A DNA stretch of 64,000 bases from DASUCS01 sp041166745. GTDB lineage: Bacteria > Actinomycetota > Acidimicrobiia > Acidimicrobiales > JACDCH01. Position 1 is the stretch's first letter, and each line of letters opens with the position of its first letter. Made by a program: the position numbers and the translations under genes. Below are positions 49,402 to 58,533 of this stretch, one piece after another. The stretch lies in NCBI GenBank assembly GCA_041166745.1, contig JBEEGH010000029.1, forward strand, positions 1 to 64,000, in the 5' to 3' direction. The notes under the pieces were generated by a model that did not search any database, had not been told where the DNA came from, and was given only the letters and a program-made list of their open reading frames with translations.

Positions 49402-51735
49402 TCAGGAGTCGGCGGGGATCTGGTCGAGCTCCTCCGGCGTCATGAGCACGTCGCGCGCCTTGGAGCCGGTGGACGGGCCGACGATGCCGCGCTGCTCGAG
49501 CAGGTCCATAAGCCGGCCAGCGCGTGCGAACCCCACTCGCAGCTTGCGCTGCAGCATCGACGTGGAGCCGAGCTGCGAACGCACCACGAGTTCCATGGCC
49601 TGCACCAAGAGATCGTCATCGTCACCGTCGCCGCTGCCCGCCGAAGCACCGTGGGCGCTCGCGCCGTCGTCGGCGCCCTGCACCTGCGCGTCGTAGCGGA
49701 CGTCGGGCGCCTGGCGTCGCCATTGACCGACGACTTTGCGCACCTCTTCTTCGCTGACCCACGAGCCCTGGATGCGGTTGGGCGCACCGGACGCGGGACC
49801 GAGCAGCAACATGTCGCCCTTGCCGATGAGCCGCTCGGCGCCCGACTGGTCGAGGATCACGCGACTGTCCGTGACCGATGAGACCGCGAACGCGAGCCGA
49901 GCGGGAATGTTCGCCTTGATCACACCGGTGATCACGTTCACCGACGGCCGCTGCGTCGCGATCACGAGGTGGATGCCGACAGCGCGGGCCATCTGGGCGA
50001 TGCGGCAGATCGAGTCCTCGACGTCGCGCGCCGCGACCATCATGAGATCGGAGAGCTCGTCGATCACGACCAGGATGAACGGCAGGCGGGGGAACTCACG
50101 TTCAGAGCCCGGCTCGGGTATCAGCTCACCACGGTCGAAGGCAGCGTTGTAGCCGGTGATGTCGCGGTAGCCGACATCCGCCAGCAGGTCGTAACGGCGC
50201 TCCATCTCCCGCACCGCCCACGACAGCGCGTTGGCCGCCTTCTTCGGGTTGGTCACCACCTGAGTGAGCAGATGAGGCAACCGGTCGTACTGGCCCATCT
50301 CGACGCGCTTCGGGTCGACGAGGATCATGCGGACCTGATCCGGCGTCGAGCGCATCAGCATCGAGGTGATGATCGAGTTGAGGCAGCTCGACTTGCCCGC
50401 ACCGGTGGCACCGGCGATGAGCAGGTGCGGCATCGTGGCCAGGTTCATCATCACGGCCTTGCCGTTGATGTCGCGGCCGACCGCGACCTCGAGCGGGTGC
50501 AGCGCGCGCTTCGCCTCAGGCGAGCCGAGGATGTCGCCCAGTGGTACGAGATGGCGTTCGGAGTTCGGCACTTCGACGCCGATGGCCTGACGGCCGGGGA
50601 TCGGCGCAAGGATGCGCACGTCGGGCGACGCCATCGCGTACGCGATGTCCTTGTGGAGGCTCGTCACGCGCGCCACCTTCACGCCCGGTGCGAGCTCGAG
50701 CTCGTAGCGCGTGACCGATGGGCCGACGACCATTCCGACGAGTCGAGTCTCCACGCCGTGTTGCGCGAGCGCGGCTTCGAGCACCCGACCGCGTTCCTCG
50801 ACCGCTCGCTTGTCGACTTCCTGCGTCTCGGCTCGCTCGAGCAGCGACAGTGGCGGCAGCTTCCACGGCGATGCCTTGACACCGGGCCCGAGATCGATGG
50901 CGAGCTGCTCTGTCGGTCCGGCATCTTCGTCGAAGGGTGTCGGCACCGCGACCTTCGCTCGAGGCGGTCGCTTCGGCGCCGGTGGTGCTTCCTCGCGCAG
51001 GTCGACTTGCTCGTCGGCATCCAGGTCCTGGTCGTACAGGCCGGCGATCGACGGCGCCGTGTCCCGACTCGTGTCCAGGTCGAACAGGCTGGTGAACAGC
51101 TTCGTCAGCGGGCGCACGCCAGCGGCCGTTCGGTCCGCGGCGACGCGGACAGAGGTCTTGGTCAACACCACCAGCCCGACGAGCCCGATGGTGATCAGTA
51201 CGAGCGACGACGCCCAGCTCGCCGCGAGCAGATGCAGCGGTTCGCCGACCGCGAAGCCCAGGACTCCGCCTGCTCGACCGAGCGGCCGCAGGCCATCCTC
51301 GAGCGCGGGCGTGCCTCGACCGAGATGCAGGAGTCCGGTGATGGCGATGAGCAGGAGCAACGATCCGACGAACAGGCGCGTTGGATGGCCGACCGCTACG
51401 CCGTCATCGTCGCCGTCGCGATCGCGCACGAGCACGACACCGGCGCCGATGAGGCCGACAGGAAGGATGAGCCGGACCATCCCGACCGCGGCGCCCACCC
51501 CGAGGTCGAGAGCTCGGCCGGCGGGACCAGCCAGGTCGCCGTAGATGGCGAGCGCGGCCACGAGGCCCAGCCCGATGAGGCCGAGCCCCCAGACGTCGGT
51601 GCGGTGGGCTTCGAGCGCCGCGAGGGGGCTGGTTTTGGGCGCGGCGCGGTGCGACTTCGACGGCCTCCGCCCTTGCGTGGTGGCCACAGTGACAACAGAC
51701 GCTACCAGGAGCCCCACCAGCAACAAGGGACTCAT
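49402..51735 (-). CDS. ftsK: DNA translocase FtsK/SpoIIIE
   Basis: 777 residues. Four to five N-terminal TM helices (within 1-190) anchor it at the septum. A short linker precedes the motor: alpha/beta domains with HLLIAGATGAGKSSCLNSII (Walker A), RMILVDPKRVEMGQYDRLPH and LPFILVVIDELSDLMMVAAR (Walker B). The C-terminal gamma winged helix (STSMLQRKLRVGFARAGRLM) reads KOPS-type sites. It pumps chromosome ends through the closing septum. The 52-base palindromic repeat copy 2 lies just before its start. Confidence 0.94.
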   Translation of the reverse strand: MSPLLLVGLLVASVVTVATTQGRRPSKSHRAAPKTSPLAALEAHRTDVWGLGLIGLGLVAALAIYGDLAGPAGRALDLGVGAAVGMVRLILPVGLIGAGVVLVRDRDGDDDGVAVGHPTRLFVGSLLLLIAITGLLHLGRGTPALEDGLRPLGRAGGVLGFAVGEPLHLLAASWASSLVLITIGLVGLVVLTKTSVRVAADRTAAGVRPLTKLFTSLFDLDTSRDTAPSIAGLYDQDLDADEQVDLREEAPPAPKRPPRAKVAVPTPFDEDAGPTEQLAIDLGPGVKASPWKLPPLSLLERAETQEVDKRAVEERGRVLEAALAQHGVETRLVGMVVGPSVTRYELELAPGVKVARVTSLHKDIAYAMASPDVRILAPIPGRQAIGVEVPNSERHLVPLGDILGSPEAKRALHPLEVAVGRDINGKAVMMNLATMPHLLIAGATGAGKSSCLNSIITSMLMRSTPDQVRMILVDPKRVEMGQYDRLPHLLTQVVTNPKKAANALSWAVREMERRYDLLADVGYRDITGYNAAFDRGELIPEPGSEREFPRLPFILVVIDELSDLMMVAARDVEDSICRIAQMARAVGIHLVIATQRPSVNVITGVIKANIPARLAFAVSSVTDSRVILDQSGAERLIGKGDMLLLGPASGAPNRIQGSWVSEEEVRKVVGQWRRQAPDVRYDAQVQGADDGASAHGASAGSGDGDDDDLLVQAMELVVRSQLGSTSMLQRKLRVGFARAGRLMDLLEQRGIVGPSTGSKARDVLMTPEELDQIPADS

Positions 51736-51752
51736 GCGCGCCGAGCGCTTTC

Positions 51753-51804
51753 CGGAGCGAAAGTGGCGTATGACGCCGCTTTTCCTCCTTAGAGGAGAAA
51801 AACG
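51753..51804. repeat. Palindromic intergenic repeat, copy 2 (between rnj and ftsK)
   Basis: Aligns over 52 bases with 23636-23687. Hairpins: GGCGT/ACGCC around ATG and CTCCTT/AGAGGAG. It lies in the 72-base gap between the rnj stop and the ftsK start. Confidence 0.7.
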
Positions 51805-51807
51805 GAG

Positions 51808-53472
51808 TCAGGCCTCCATGACGACGGGAACGATCATGGGGCGGCGGCGGGTGCGGTCGCTGACGAACTTGCCGGCGGCCTTGCGGACATGCCGCTGCAG
51901 GGTCTCGATGTCGACGGGGGCCTCGGCCTCGAAGGCTGCCTGTACCGACTTGCGCACCTCGTCGGCGCACTCGTCGAGGAGGTCCTCGGCTTCCGGGGCG
52001 TAGACCCAGCCGCGGGTGATGATCTCGGGGCCGGTGATGATCGCGCCCGACTGCGCGTCGACGGTGACGACCACGACGACAACCCCCTCTTCCGCCAGCA
52101 CTCGCCGGTCGCGCAAGACCCCTTGCCCGACGTCGCCGACGATGCCGTCGACGTACAGGAAACCCGCGGGCACCTTCTGGCCCCGCGTGATGCCGTTGTC
52201 GGTGAGCAGCAGTTGATCGCCGTCTTCGCACACGAGCACGCGCTCGTCGGGGACGCCCATGATCCGCGCCAGGCGGGCATGGCTGGTGAGGTGGCGGTAC
52301 TCACCGTGCACGGGCGTGAACCACTCCGGACGGGCGATCGAGAGGAGTGTCTTCAATTCCTCCTGCTTCGCATGGCCCGTGGCATGCACGTCGTCGACAC
52401 CGGAGTGCACGACCTGAGCACCGAGTCGCGTCATGCCGTCGATCACCTTCGACACGTTGGCTTCATTCCCCGGAATCGGGTGCGAGCTGAGGATGACCGT
52501 GTCTTCCGGTCCGATCTTGATCCAGCGGTTGTCGCTCGACGCCATCAACGACAACGCTGACATGGGCTCCCCCTGCGAGCCCGTCGAGATCACACACACC
52601 CGCGACGGATCGAGGTCGGCGACGTCTTCGATGTCGACCAACTTCTTGTCTGGCACATTCAGCAAGCCCATCTCTCGAGCGAGACGCACGTTCTTCCTCA
52701 TCGACATGCCGAGCGTCGCGACCGTTCGGTCGAACGCGAGCGCCGCGTCGATGATCTGTTGCACGCGATGGATGTGACTGGCGAAGCACGCGATCACGAT
52801 GCGGCGGCCCTCGTGCGCGTGGAACAAGTCGTACAGCACCTTGCCGACGGCCTTCTCGCTGCGCGCGTGACCCGGCTCGTCGGCATTCGTCGAGTCGGAG
52901 AGGAGCAGCCGGATGCCCGTGTCCTTCGCGATCGCACCGATGCGGGCGAGATCCGTCAACCGGCCGTCGACCGGCGTGAGGTCGAGCTTGAAGTCGCCGG
53001 TGTGCAGGATCGTGCCCTGCGGCGTGTGGAACGCAGTGGCGAAGCCGTGCGGCACCGAGTGCGTGACGGGGATGAACTCGACGTCGAACGCTCCGATGCG
53101 CCGGCGCTCGCCGTCGCGGACCGGAACCAGCTCGGTGCGATCGAGCAGGCCGGCCTCTTCGATGCGGTGACGAGCGAGACCGAGGGTGAGCGCAGACCCG
53201 TAGATCGGGAAGCTCAGATCGCGCAGCAGGAATGACAAGCCGCCGACATGATCTTCGTGGCCGTGTGTGGCGATACAGCCGTCGATGCGACCGGCGTTCT
53301 CGCGCAGGTACGTGAAGTCGGGTAGCACCAGATCGATCCCGAGCATGTCGATGTCGGGGAACATCAGCCCGACGTCGAGGAGCATGATGCGCCCGTCGAC
53401 TTCGATACACGCGCAGTTGCGACCGATCTCCCCGAGACCGCCGAGGAATGTGACGACTACTGGGTCAGGCAT
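51808..53472 (-). CDS. rnj: Ribonuclease J
   Basis: 554 residues. Metallo-beta-lactamase/beta-CASP nuclease: FLGGLGEIGRNCACIEVDGR, the metal motif ATHGHEDHVGGL, HSVPHGFATAF, LLLSDSTNADEPGH, the beta-CASP motif C segment VHSGVDDVHATGHAKQEELK and HGEYRHLTSHARLA. It degrades and matures RNA from the 5' end and can cut internally. ATG 53472 overlaps the dapA stop by eight bases; dapA-rnj-ftsK order is conserved in actinobacteria. Confidence 0.94.
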   Translation of the reverse strand: MPDPVVVTFLGGLGEIGRNCACIEVDGRIMLLDVGLMFPDIDMLGIDLVLPDFTYLRENAGRIDGCIATHGHEDHVGGLSFLLRDLSFPIYGSALTLGLARHRIEEAGLLDRTELVPVRDGERRRIGAFDVEFIPVTHSVPHGFATAFHTPQGTILHTGDFKLDLTPVDGRLTDLARIGAIAKDTGIRLLLSDSTNADEPGHARSEKAVGKVLYDLFHAHEGRRIVIACFASHIHRVQQIIDAALAFDRTVATLGMSMRKNVRLAREMGLLNVPDKKLVDIEDVADLDPSRVCVISTGSQGEPMSALSLMASSDNRWIKIGPEDTVILSSHPIPGNEANVSKVIDGMTRLGAQVVHSGVDDVHATGHAKQEELKTLLSIARPEWFTPVHGEYRHLTSHARLARIMGVPDERVLVCEDGDQLLLTDNGITRGQKVPAGFLYVDGIVGDVGQGVLRDRRVLAEEGVVVVVVTVDAQSGAIITGPEIITRGWVYAPEAEDLLDECADEVRKSVQAAFEAEAPVDIETLQRHVRKAAGKFVSDRTRRRPMIVPVVMEA

Positions 53473-54346
53473 GAAGGTTGGCGTACACCTCTCGGGCCCG
53501 CTCTTCGGTGCCGGCGGGAGCCGCGCCCAGCGGCAACCGGCATTCGCCCACCCGCAGACCGAGCGTGCGCATCATGGCTTTCGCCGCCTGCGAGAAGACG
53601 CAGGTATCGCTGTTCTCGTACGCGTACGACGCCTGCAGCCGCGCGTCGATCTCGCGAGCGCGCACGACGTCGCCCTTCTCGAAGGCCCGGATCATCTCTC
53701 CCATCTCGGGTGCGAACCAATGCGTTCCCACGCCGATGACGCCGATCGCACCCTCCGCGAGCAACGGCAGCGTGAGCGCGTCGTCGCCGCTGTAGATCTC
53801 GAGAGACGGCACCTCGGCGAGCAGCCGCCCGGCCCCCGGCACATCGCCGGTTGCATCCTTGAACGCCACGACATTCGGAAGCTCGCTGAAGAGCCGGACG
53901 AGCACGTCGCGGGCGATACGCCGTCCTGTCCGCGCGGGCACGTCGTAGATCGCGATCGGCAGCTCTGTCGCGGCGGCGACGGCGCGGAAGTGCGCCTCGA
54001 TGCCGGACTGCGGCGGGCGGTTGTAGTAGGGCCCGACGACGAGTACGCCGGCCGCGCCGGTCGCGGCCGCCTTGCGCGTGAGCTCGACGGTCTCCGCCGT
54101 GTTGTTCGAACCCGTCCCGGCAACGACCGGGATGGTTACGGCTTCGCTGACAGCCCGCCACAGGTCGAGCTTCTCGCTCTCACTCAGTGTCGGCGCCTCG
54201 CCCGTGGTTCCGGCGACGACGAGTCCGTCGTTGCCATGATCCTGGAGCCAGCGCGCCACTTCCGCCGCTGCGTCGAGGTCGAGCGCGCCGTTGTCGTCGA
54301 ACGGTGTGACCATCGCGGTGAGCACCGCACCCCACTGGCTGGCCAT
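53465..54346 (-). CDS. dapA: 4-hydroxy-tetrahydrodipicolinate synthase
   Basis: 293 residues from ATG 54346. TAMVTPFDDNGALDLDAAAE, VVAGTTGEAPTLSESEKLDL, YYNRPPQSGIEAHFRAVA, the catalytic Tyr in IAIYDVPARTGRRI, and the Schiff-base Lys in NVVAFKDATGDVPGAGRLLA are all present. It condenses pyruvate with aspartate semialdehyde, opening the lysine/diaminopimelate branch. Its start shares one base with the stop of the upstream winged-helix gene (TGATG). Confidence 0.95.
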   Translation of the reverse strand: MASQWGAVLTAMVTPFDDNGALDLDAAAEVARWLQDHGNDGLVVAGTTGEAPTLSESEKLDLWRAVSEAVTIPVVAGTGSNNTAETVELTRKAAATGAAGVLVVGPYYNRPPQSGIEAHFRAVAAATELPIAIYDVPARTGRRIARDVLVRLFSELPNVVAFKDATGDVPGAGRLLAEVPSLEIYSGDDALTLPLLAEGAIGVIGVGTHWFAPEMGEMIRAFEKGDVVRAREIDARLQASYAYENSDTCVFSQAAKAMMRTLGLRVGECRLPLGAAPAGTEERAREVYANLHA

Positions 54347-54972
54347 CAGTGTGCGCCTTCCTGGCTGCGCTCGATGCCGAGCGTGTTGAGCAGATCCTCG
54401 TGGAGTTGGAACCAGACAGTGTGATACGAGTCGATCAGTGGCTTCGTGAACCACTCCGGCTGACCACCGCGCAGCTTCGTGAGCGAAGCTTCCAACCGAC
54501 CGCGATAGCCGCAGTAGCGGTCGAGAACGGCCTCGAGATCGGTGATGATCGGCTCGACCTTCTCGTGCAGCTCGTGCAGCCGGTTGATGACGCCCTGGTC
54601 GTAGGCGGCGTCGGCGTGATCGTTGATCGTGGCCTCGTCTTTCATCTGCCACGCGGTGCAGATGCCGAGCAAGTCGTTGTTCAGGTCGAGGAAACGCTTG
54701 TACGCGTCGAAGACAGCGTCTCGCGCGCCACAGGCCTGGAGCTCGGCCTGCAAGCACTGTTCTTGGGCCTTGCGCCCCGCGGGAGTGAGGGCCCAGCCCG
54801 TGAGCCGGCCCTCGCGGTACAGCACGAGGTCTTCCGCCTTGAGTTGCTCCAGTTCGGTGATGACGCCCGCCGGTTCGAGTCCGACGAGCGCCGCGACGTC
54901 CGCGGCCTCGGCGAAACCCTTGAGCCGTAGGCCATGCAGGACGAGCAGACGGGTATCGGACTGGCCGGCCAT
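54346..54972 (-). CDS. Winged-helix (MarR-like) regulatory protein
   Basis: 208 residues from ATG 54972. Residues 1-75 read as a winged helix: LLVLHGLRLKGFAEAADVAA, LVGLEPAGVITELEQLKAED, LVLYREGRLTGWALTPAGRK. The remaining 130 are helical, with LDLNNDLLGICTAWQMKDEA and YDQGVINRLHELHEKVEPII, resembling a ligand or dimer domain I cannot name. It overlaps dapA, so it may act on its own operon; that is inference. Confidence 0.62.
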   Translation of the reverse strand: MAGQSDTRLLVLHGLRLKGFAEAADVAALVGLEPAGVITELEQLKAEDLVLYREGRLTGWALTPAGRKAQEQCLQAELQACGARDAVFDAYKRFLDLNNDLLGICTAWQMKDEATINDHADAAYDQGVINRLHELHEKVEPIITDLEAVLDRYCGYRGRLEASLTKLRGGQPEWFTKPLIDSYHTVWFQLHEDLLNTLGIERSQEGAH

Positions 54973-54995
54973 GGCGACAAAGGTAACCCGTCGGG

Positions 54996-55826
54996 TCAGT
55001 GCGATTGCGTGAGTTGGTCGACGATCGAGGCGGCCAGCACGTCCGCGGCCGGCGGGTGCCACCGGAACCACAGCGTCGGTTCGATGAGCTCGAGCTCCAT
55101 GATCTGCAGGCCGTGATCCGTGTCGATCGCATCGACGCGGGCATACAGCGGGGTGGGGGCCACGGCCGACAAGGCCGCCCGCGCGAGCGCACGGTGGCGG
55201 TCGTCGAGGTCGACGGTCGAGATCGCGGCCCCGTGCTCCTCCTGCGAGCGAAAGTCGCCATGCGCCGGAACCTTGCGCACGACGTGGCTGGCTTCGCCGT
55301 CGATGCACACGATCGACAGCTCGCCCTTCGTCTCGATGACGTCGATGTAGGGCTGGATCAGCACATCGTCGGTCGCGGTGAGCGCGTCGAGATCGGCCTG
55401 TGATGCGAAACGAATCGTGCGCTCCGCCCCGGCCGACACTGCCGGCTTCACCACGTGATCGCCGGCCCCGAGCGCCGCGGACTCACCGGCGCGGATCAAC
55501 CTCGTCGGCACGATGTCGACTCCGTGCTCGGCCAGGTCGAGCAGGTAACCCTTGTGGCTGTTCCACTTGATCGTCGCGGCGTCGTTGCACAGGCGGGTCA
55601 CCGATCCGACGTAGTCCGCCCAACCGAGAAAGGCGTCGAGTCGCTCGTGGTAATCCCACGTCGACCGCACGAACACGATCCCCGCGGCCGGCCAGCGGGC
55701 GTCCGGATCGTCCCAACACACGAAGGCCGCCGACGCACCAAGACGGGTGAGCGCGCCGGCGAGGAGGTGGTCATCAGGATCACCCTGAGGAACACGCGTG
55801 CACGTGACGAGCGCGACGTCCAGCAC
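54996..55826 (-). CDS. ATP-grasp family ligase
   Basis: 276 residues from GTG 55826. ATP-grasp features: VFVRSTWDYHERLDAFLGWA, a lid and Lys in DHVVKPAVSAGAERTIRFAS, VLIQPYIDVIETKGELSIVC, and the metal-binding end LYARVDAIDTDHGLQIMELE with LIEPTLWFR. This resembles glutathione-synthetase/RimK-like enzymes that join a carboxylate to an amine with ATP. The start shares one base with the HAD stop. Substrates unknown. Confidence 0.78.
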   Translation of the reverse strand: MLDVALVTCTRVPQGDPDDHLLAGALTRLGASAAFVCWDDPDARWPAAGIVFVRSTWDYHERLDAFLGWADYVGSVTRLCNDAATIKWNSHKGYLLDLAEHGVDIVPTRLIRAGESAALGAGDHVVKPAVSAGAERTIRFASQADLDALTATDDVLIQPYIDVIETKGELSIVCIDGEASHVVRKVPAHGDFRSQEEHGAAISTVDLDDRHRALARAALSAVAPTPLYARVDAIDTDHGLQIMELELIEPTLWFRWHPPAADVLAASIVDQLTQSH

Positions 55827-56539
55827 TAGCTGGCCGCGAGCCCGGCGAGTACCACCGGGAGCTCGGCGAGCGAGTCGATGCGCCGGTACCGCTCGTTCGC
55901 CTCGAGCGTTGCATCGTCGATGCGCTCGTGCGCCCACGTCAACGGATAAGGAACGTGCACGGCCCACGCGCCGAGCGCGAGCGTCGGCAGGATGTCCGAT
56001 CGTCCAGAGTTGCCGACCATCACGAATCGATCGGCCGGCACGCCGCGGCCACTCAGGATGCGGCGGTAGCACGCTTCGTCTTTCTCGGCGACGATCTCGA
56101 CCGCCTCGAATCGGTCGCCCAGACCCGAGCGTGCGAGCTTGGATTCCTGGTCGAACAGATCACCCTTCGTGATCAGCATCACCGCACACTGCTCGCTGAC
56201 GCGCTCGATCGCGCTTTCGACTCCGTCGAGGAGTTCGACCGGGTGCTGCAACATCGAGCGTCCGGCGTGGATGATCGCCGCAATTTCCTCGGCGGTGACG
56301 CGGGCATCGGACAGCTCGATGGCCGTCTCGATCATCGACAGCGTGAACGACTTCACGCCGTACCCGAACAAGCGCAGGTTGCGCATCTCCGTAGCGAACA
56401 GCCGATCGGCGAGGTCGTCGTCTTGGACGTACGGCTCCATCAAGTCCGAGAACCGCTGCTGCGTCATCGAGAAGATCGATTCGTTGTGCCAGAGGGTGTC
56501 GTCCCCGTCGAAAGCCACCAGCTCGATCACGACCGGCAC
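55826..56539 (-). CDS. HAD-superfamily hydrolase
   Basis: About 237 residues from GTG 56539 (GTG 56530 is possible). Motif I is VAFDGDDTLWHNE, with Asp-x-Asp as D-G-D; motif II is VMLITKGDLFDQESKL; motif III/IV is EKDEACYRRILSGRGV followed by FVMVGNSGRSDILPTLALGA. Asn replaces the usual Asp in the (G/D)-D-x-x-x-D motif start, but the second Asp is kept. Likely a small-molecule phosphatase, coupled to the ATP-grasp gene by TAGTG. Confidence 0.82.
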   Translation of the reverse strand: MPVVIELVAFDGDDTLWHNESIFSMTQQRFSDLMEPYVQDDDLADRLFATEMRNLRLFGYGVKSFTLSMIETAIELSDARVTAEEIAAIIHAGRSMLQHPVELLDGVESAIERVSEQCAVMLITKGDLFDQESKLARSGLGDRFEAVEIVAEKDEACYRRILSGRGVPADRFVMVGNSGRSDILPTLALGAWAVHVPYPLTWAHERIDDATLEANERYRRIDSLAELPVVLAGLAAS

Positions 56540-56603
56540 GTTACGGCGCGATGAGGGCGGGCCTGCGCTCAGGAACCGCGTCTGGTCTGGCAGCATCTCT
56601 TCG

Positions 56604-57398
56604 ATGAGTGTGCCCGAAGGGTGGTACGCCGACCCGTGGGCACCGGCGAACCTGCGCTGGTGGGATGGCAACGCCTGGACACCCCACTTCGTTGCTCCCG
56701 CTCCCGAGCCGGCGCCCACATTCGACGCCCGGGCACTGCGGCCCGCGTTGATCGGTGTCGTCGCGAGCGTTCTCGTCGGTCGGCTCACCGCCGCCCAGCT
56801 CCTGGATCGTCTCGATGTACCGAGCGAGATCTACATCGTGTGCTTCTACGCGATCGTGTTCGGAGGGATGTGGCTGACGTGTCTCACGACGAGCCGCCGC
56901 TACGGAACCGGCCAGCCGTTGCGCGACTTCGGGCTCTCGTGGAAGCCAAGCGACATCTGGCGCGGCCTCCTCGTCTTCTTGCTCTCCCGCGTCCTGCAAG
57001 TGATCGTGCTACTGCCTTTTTCGGGTCACCTCGATCGCCTTCGACGATTGACCGAAGGGCTCGAACGCGTGTCGATCGCGACGTTCGTCATCTTTGCGAT
57101 CGTCGCGATCGTCGGCGCGCCGATCCTCGAGGAACTCGTCTTCCGTGGAGTCGTCCAGCGGTCGTTGGCCGCGCGCCACGGCCACGGATGGGCGATTCCA
57201 GCGCAGGCGGTCCTCTTTGGTCTGTACCACGTGACCCCAGGCCTCGGCGCCACGAACGTTCCCTACGCGATCGGCTTGAGCGCGGCCGGATTGGTGCTCG
57301 GTTGGGCCGCGTGGAAGTGGCGCCGACTCGGTCCGAGCAGCAGCGCGCACTTCTTCGTCAACGCAACCAGCACCGCGATCCTGTTCGCGTATCGCTAG
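56604..57398 (+). CDS. CPBP-family intramembrane protease with N-terminal DUF2510
   Basis: 264 residues from ATG 56604. It begins with a DUF2510 motif (PEGWYADPWAPANLRWWDGN, then AWTPH), common before actinobacterial membrane domains. About seven TM helices follow. The CPBP/Abi motifs are APILEELVFRGVVQRSLAAR (Glu-Glu-x3-Arg), VLFGLYHVTPGL (His) and AHFFVNATSTAIL (His/Asn), the glutamic protease centre. CPBP proteases include Rce1-like and bacteriocin-immunity types. Convergent with the di-iron gene. Confidence 0.87.
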   Translation: MSVPEGWYADPWAPANLRWWDGNAWTPHFVAPAPEPAPTFDARALRPALIGVVASVLVGRLTAAQLLDRLDVPSEIYIVCFYAIVFGGMWLTCLTTSRRYGTGQPLRDFGLSWKPSDIWRGLLVFLLSRVLQVIVLLPFSGHLDRLRRLTEGLERVSIATFVIFAIVAIVGAPILEELVFRGVVQRSLAARHGHGWAIPAQAVLFGLYHVTPGLGATNVPYAIGLSAAGLVLGWAAWKWRRLGPSSSAHFFVNATSTAILFAYR

Positions 57399-57401
57399 CG
57401 C

Positions 57402-58529
57402 TCAGCTGACCTCGCCCTGCGCGAGCTGGAACATCTCGTACTCCTCACCGGTGTCGGCCCAGTCCTCGAACTGGATGACGCCGAGCTCCTGGAAGCGCTC
57501 ACGCAGCCAGCCGGGCTTGCCTTCGGTGGCACCGGCGTCGAGGAGGCCGAGCTTCTTGCAGTTCGGCACGATCTTCGAGAACAGCATCTGCTGGAAGAGC
57601 TGCCGCTGCGGTGCCTGCATCACGAGCGGAAGCACGGTGCGCGTGTCGATCTCGAGACGGTCCCACACTTCCTGCTGCAGGAACCGGTCGCGCATGCGCA
57701 CGGCCGCCTCGAACGCGAACTCCTGACGCTCGCGCAGCTCGGCGACGCTGAGCTCCTCGTAGTACTCCTTCAGCGAGAGCACACCGAAGGCAACGTGGCG
57801 AGCTTCGTCGGACATGACGTAGCGCAACAGTTGCTTGAGCAGCGGTTCGGTCGTGAGTTGGTGGATGAAACCGAAGGCGGCGAGCGCAAGGCCCTCGACC
57901 ATGATCTGCATACCGAGGTAGGTCATGTCCCAACGGCTGTCGTTGACGATGTCGTCGAGCAGCAGCTTGAGATGGGCGTTGATCGGATAGTGGCCCGACA
58001 GCTTCGTGTCGAGGTACTTGGCGAAGACCTCGACGTGGCGAGCTTCGTCCATCACCTGCGTCGACGCGTAGTACTTGGCGTCGATCCACGGAACCGTCTC
58101 GACGATCTTCGCGGTACACAGCAGCGCGCCCTGCTCGCCGTGCATGAACTGACTCAGCGTCCAGTTCTGCGACTCGATGCCGAGGTTGATCCATTCCTTC
58201 TCGGTCCACTTCTCGAACGGCGTGCCCGCAAGGTCCATCTCTTCGTCGAGGCCGGAGTTGTTGGCCGCGTTCGCGAGCACGACCTTCTCCTGATCAACCT
58301 CGGTCTCCCATGGGAGGTCGGTCTCGCCGTTCCACTGCGACGTCTTGGCCTTCTCGTACAGCTTGTTGAGGGCGGGACGCTTCCCCTTCTCGTAGTCCCA
58401 CGTGAAGATCGCCTCGGCGTTGTCCTTCACGGCGTGGATCGTCTCGTTGATGTCCTTGTTGCTGATCGCGAGGATCGCCTCGAGGTCGTTGATCTCGGCT
58501 CGGCCGATCAGCTCTTCGTTGGTGGTCAT
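57402..58529 (-). CDS. Ferritin-like di-iron (AurF/R2-type) protein
   Basis: 375 residues from ATG 58529. Two di-iron half-sites: Glu in FMHGEQGALLCTAK with VMDEARHVEVFAKYLDTKL, and Glu in VEGLALAAFGFIHQL with YVMSDEARHVAFGVLSLKEY. The double D-E-A-R-H is typical of di-iron oxygenase/desaturase-like families in actinobacteria. No TM helix. It probably oxidises an acyl or aromatic substrate with O2. The TetR gene upstream ends four bases before this start, so the two form a regulator-enzyme unit. Confidence 0.82.
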   Translation of the reverse strand: MTTNEELIGRAEINDLEAILAISNKDINETIHAVKDNAEAIFTWDYEKGKRPALNKLYEKAKTSQWNGETDLPWETEVDQEKVVLANAANNSGLDEEMDLAGTPFEKWTEKEWINLGIESQNWTLSQFMHGEQGALLCTAKIVETVPWIDAKYYASTQVMDEARHVEVFAKYLDTKLSGHYPINAHLKLLLDDIVNDSRWDMTYLGMQIMVEGLALAAFGFIHQLTTEPLLKQLLRYVMSDEARHVAFGVLSLKEYYEELSVAELRERQEFAFEAAVRMRDRFLQQEVWDRLEIDTRTVLPLVMQAPQRQLFQQMLFSKIVPNCKKLGLLDAGATEGKPGWLRERFQELGVIQFEDWADTGEEYEMFQLAQGEVS

Positions 58530-58533
58530 CGGT

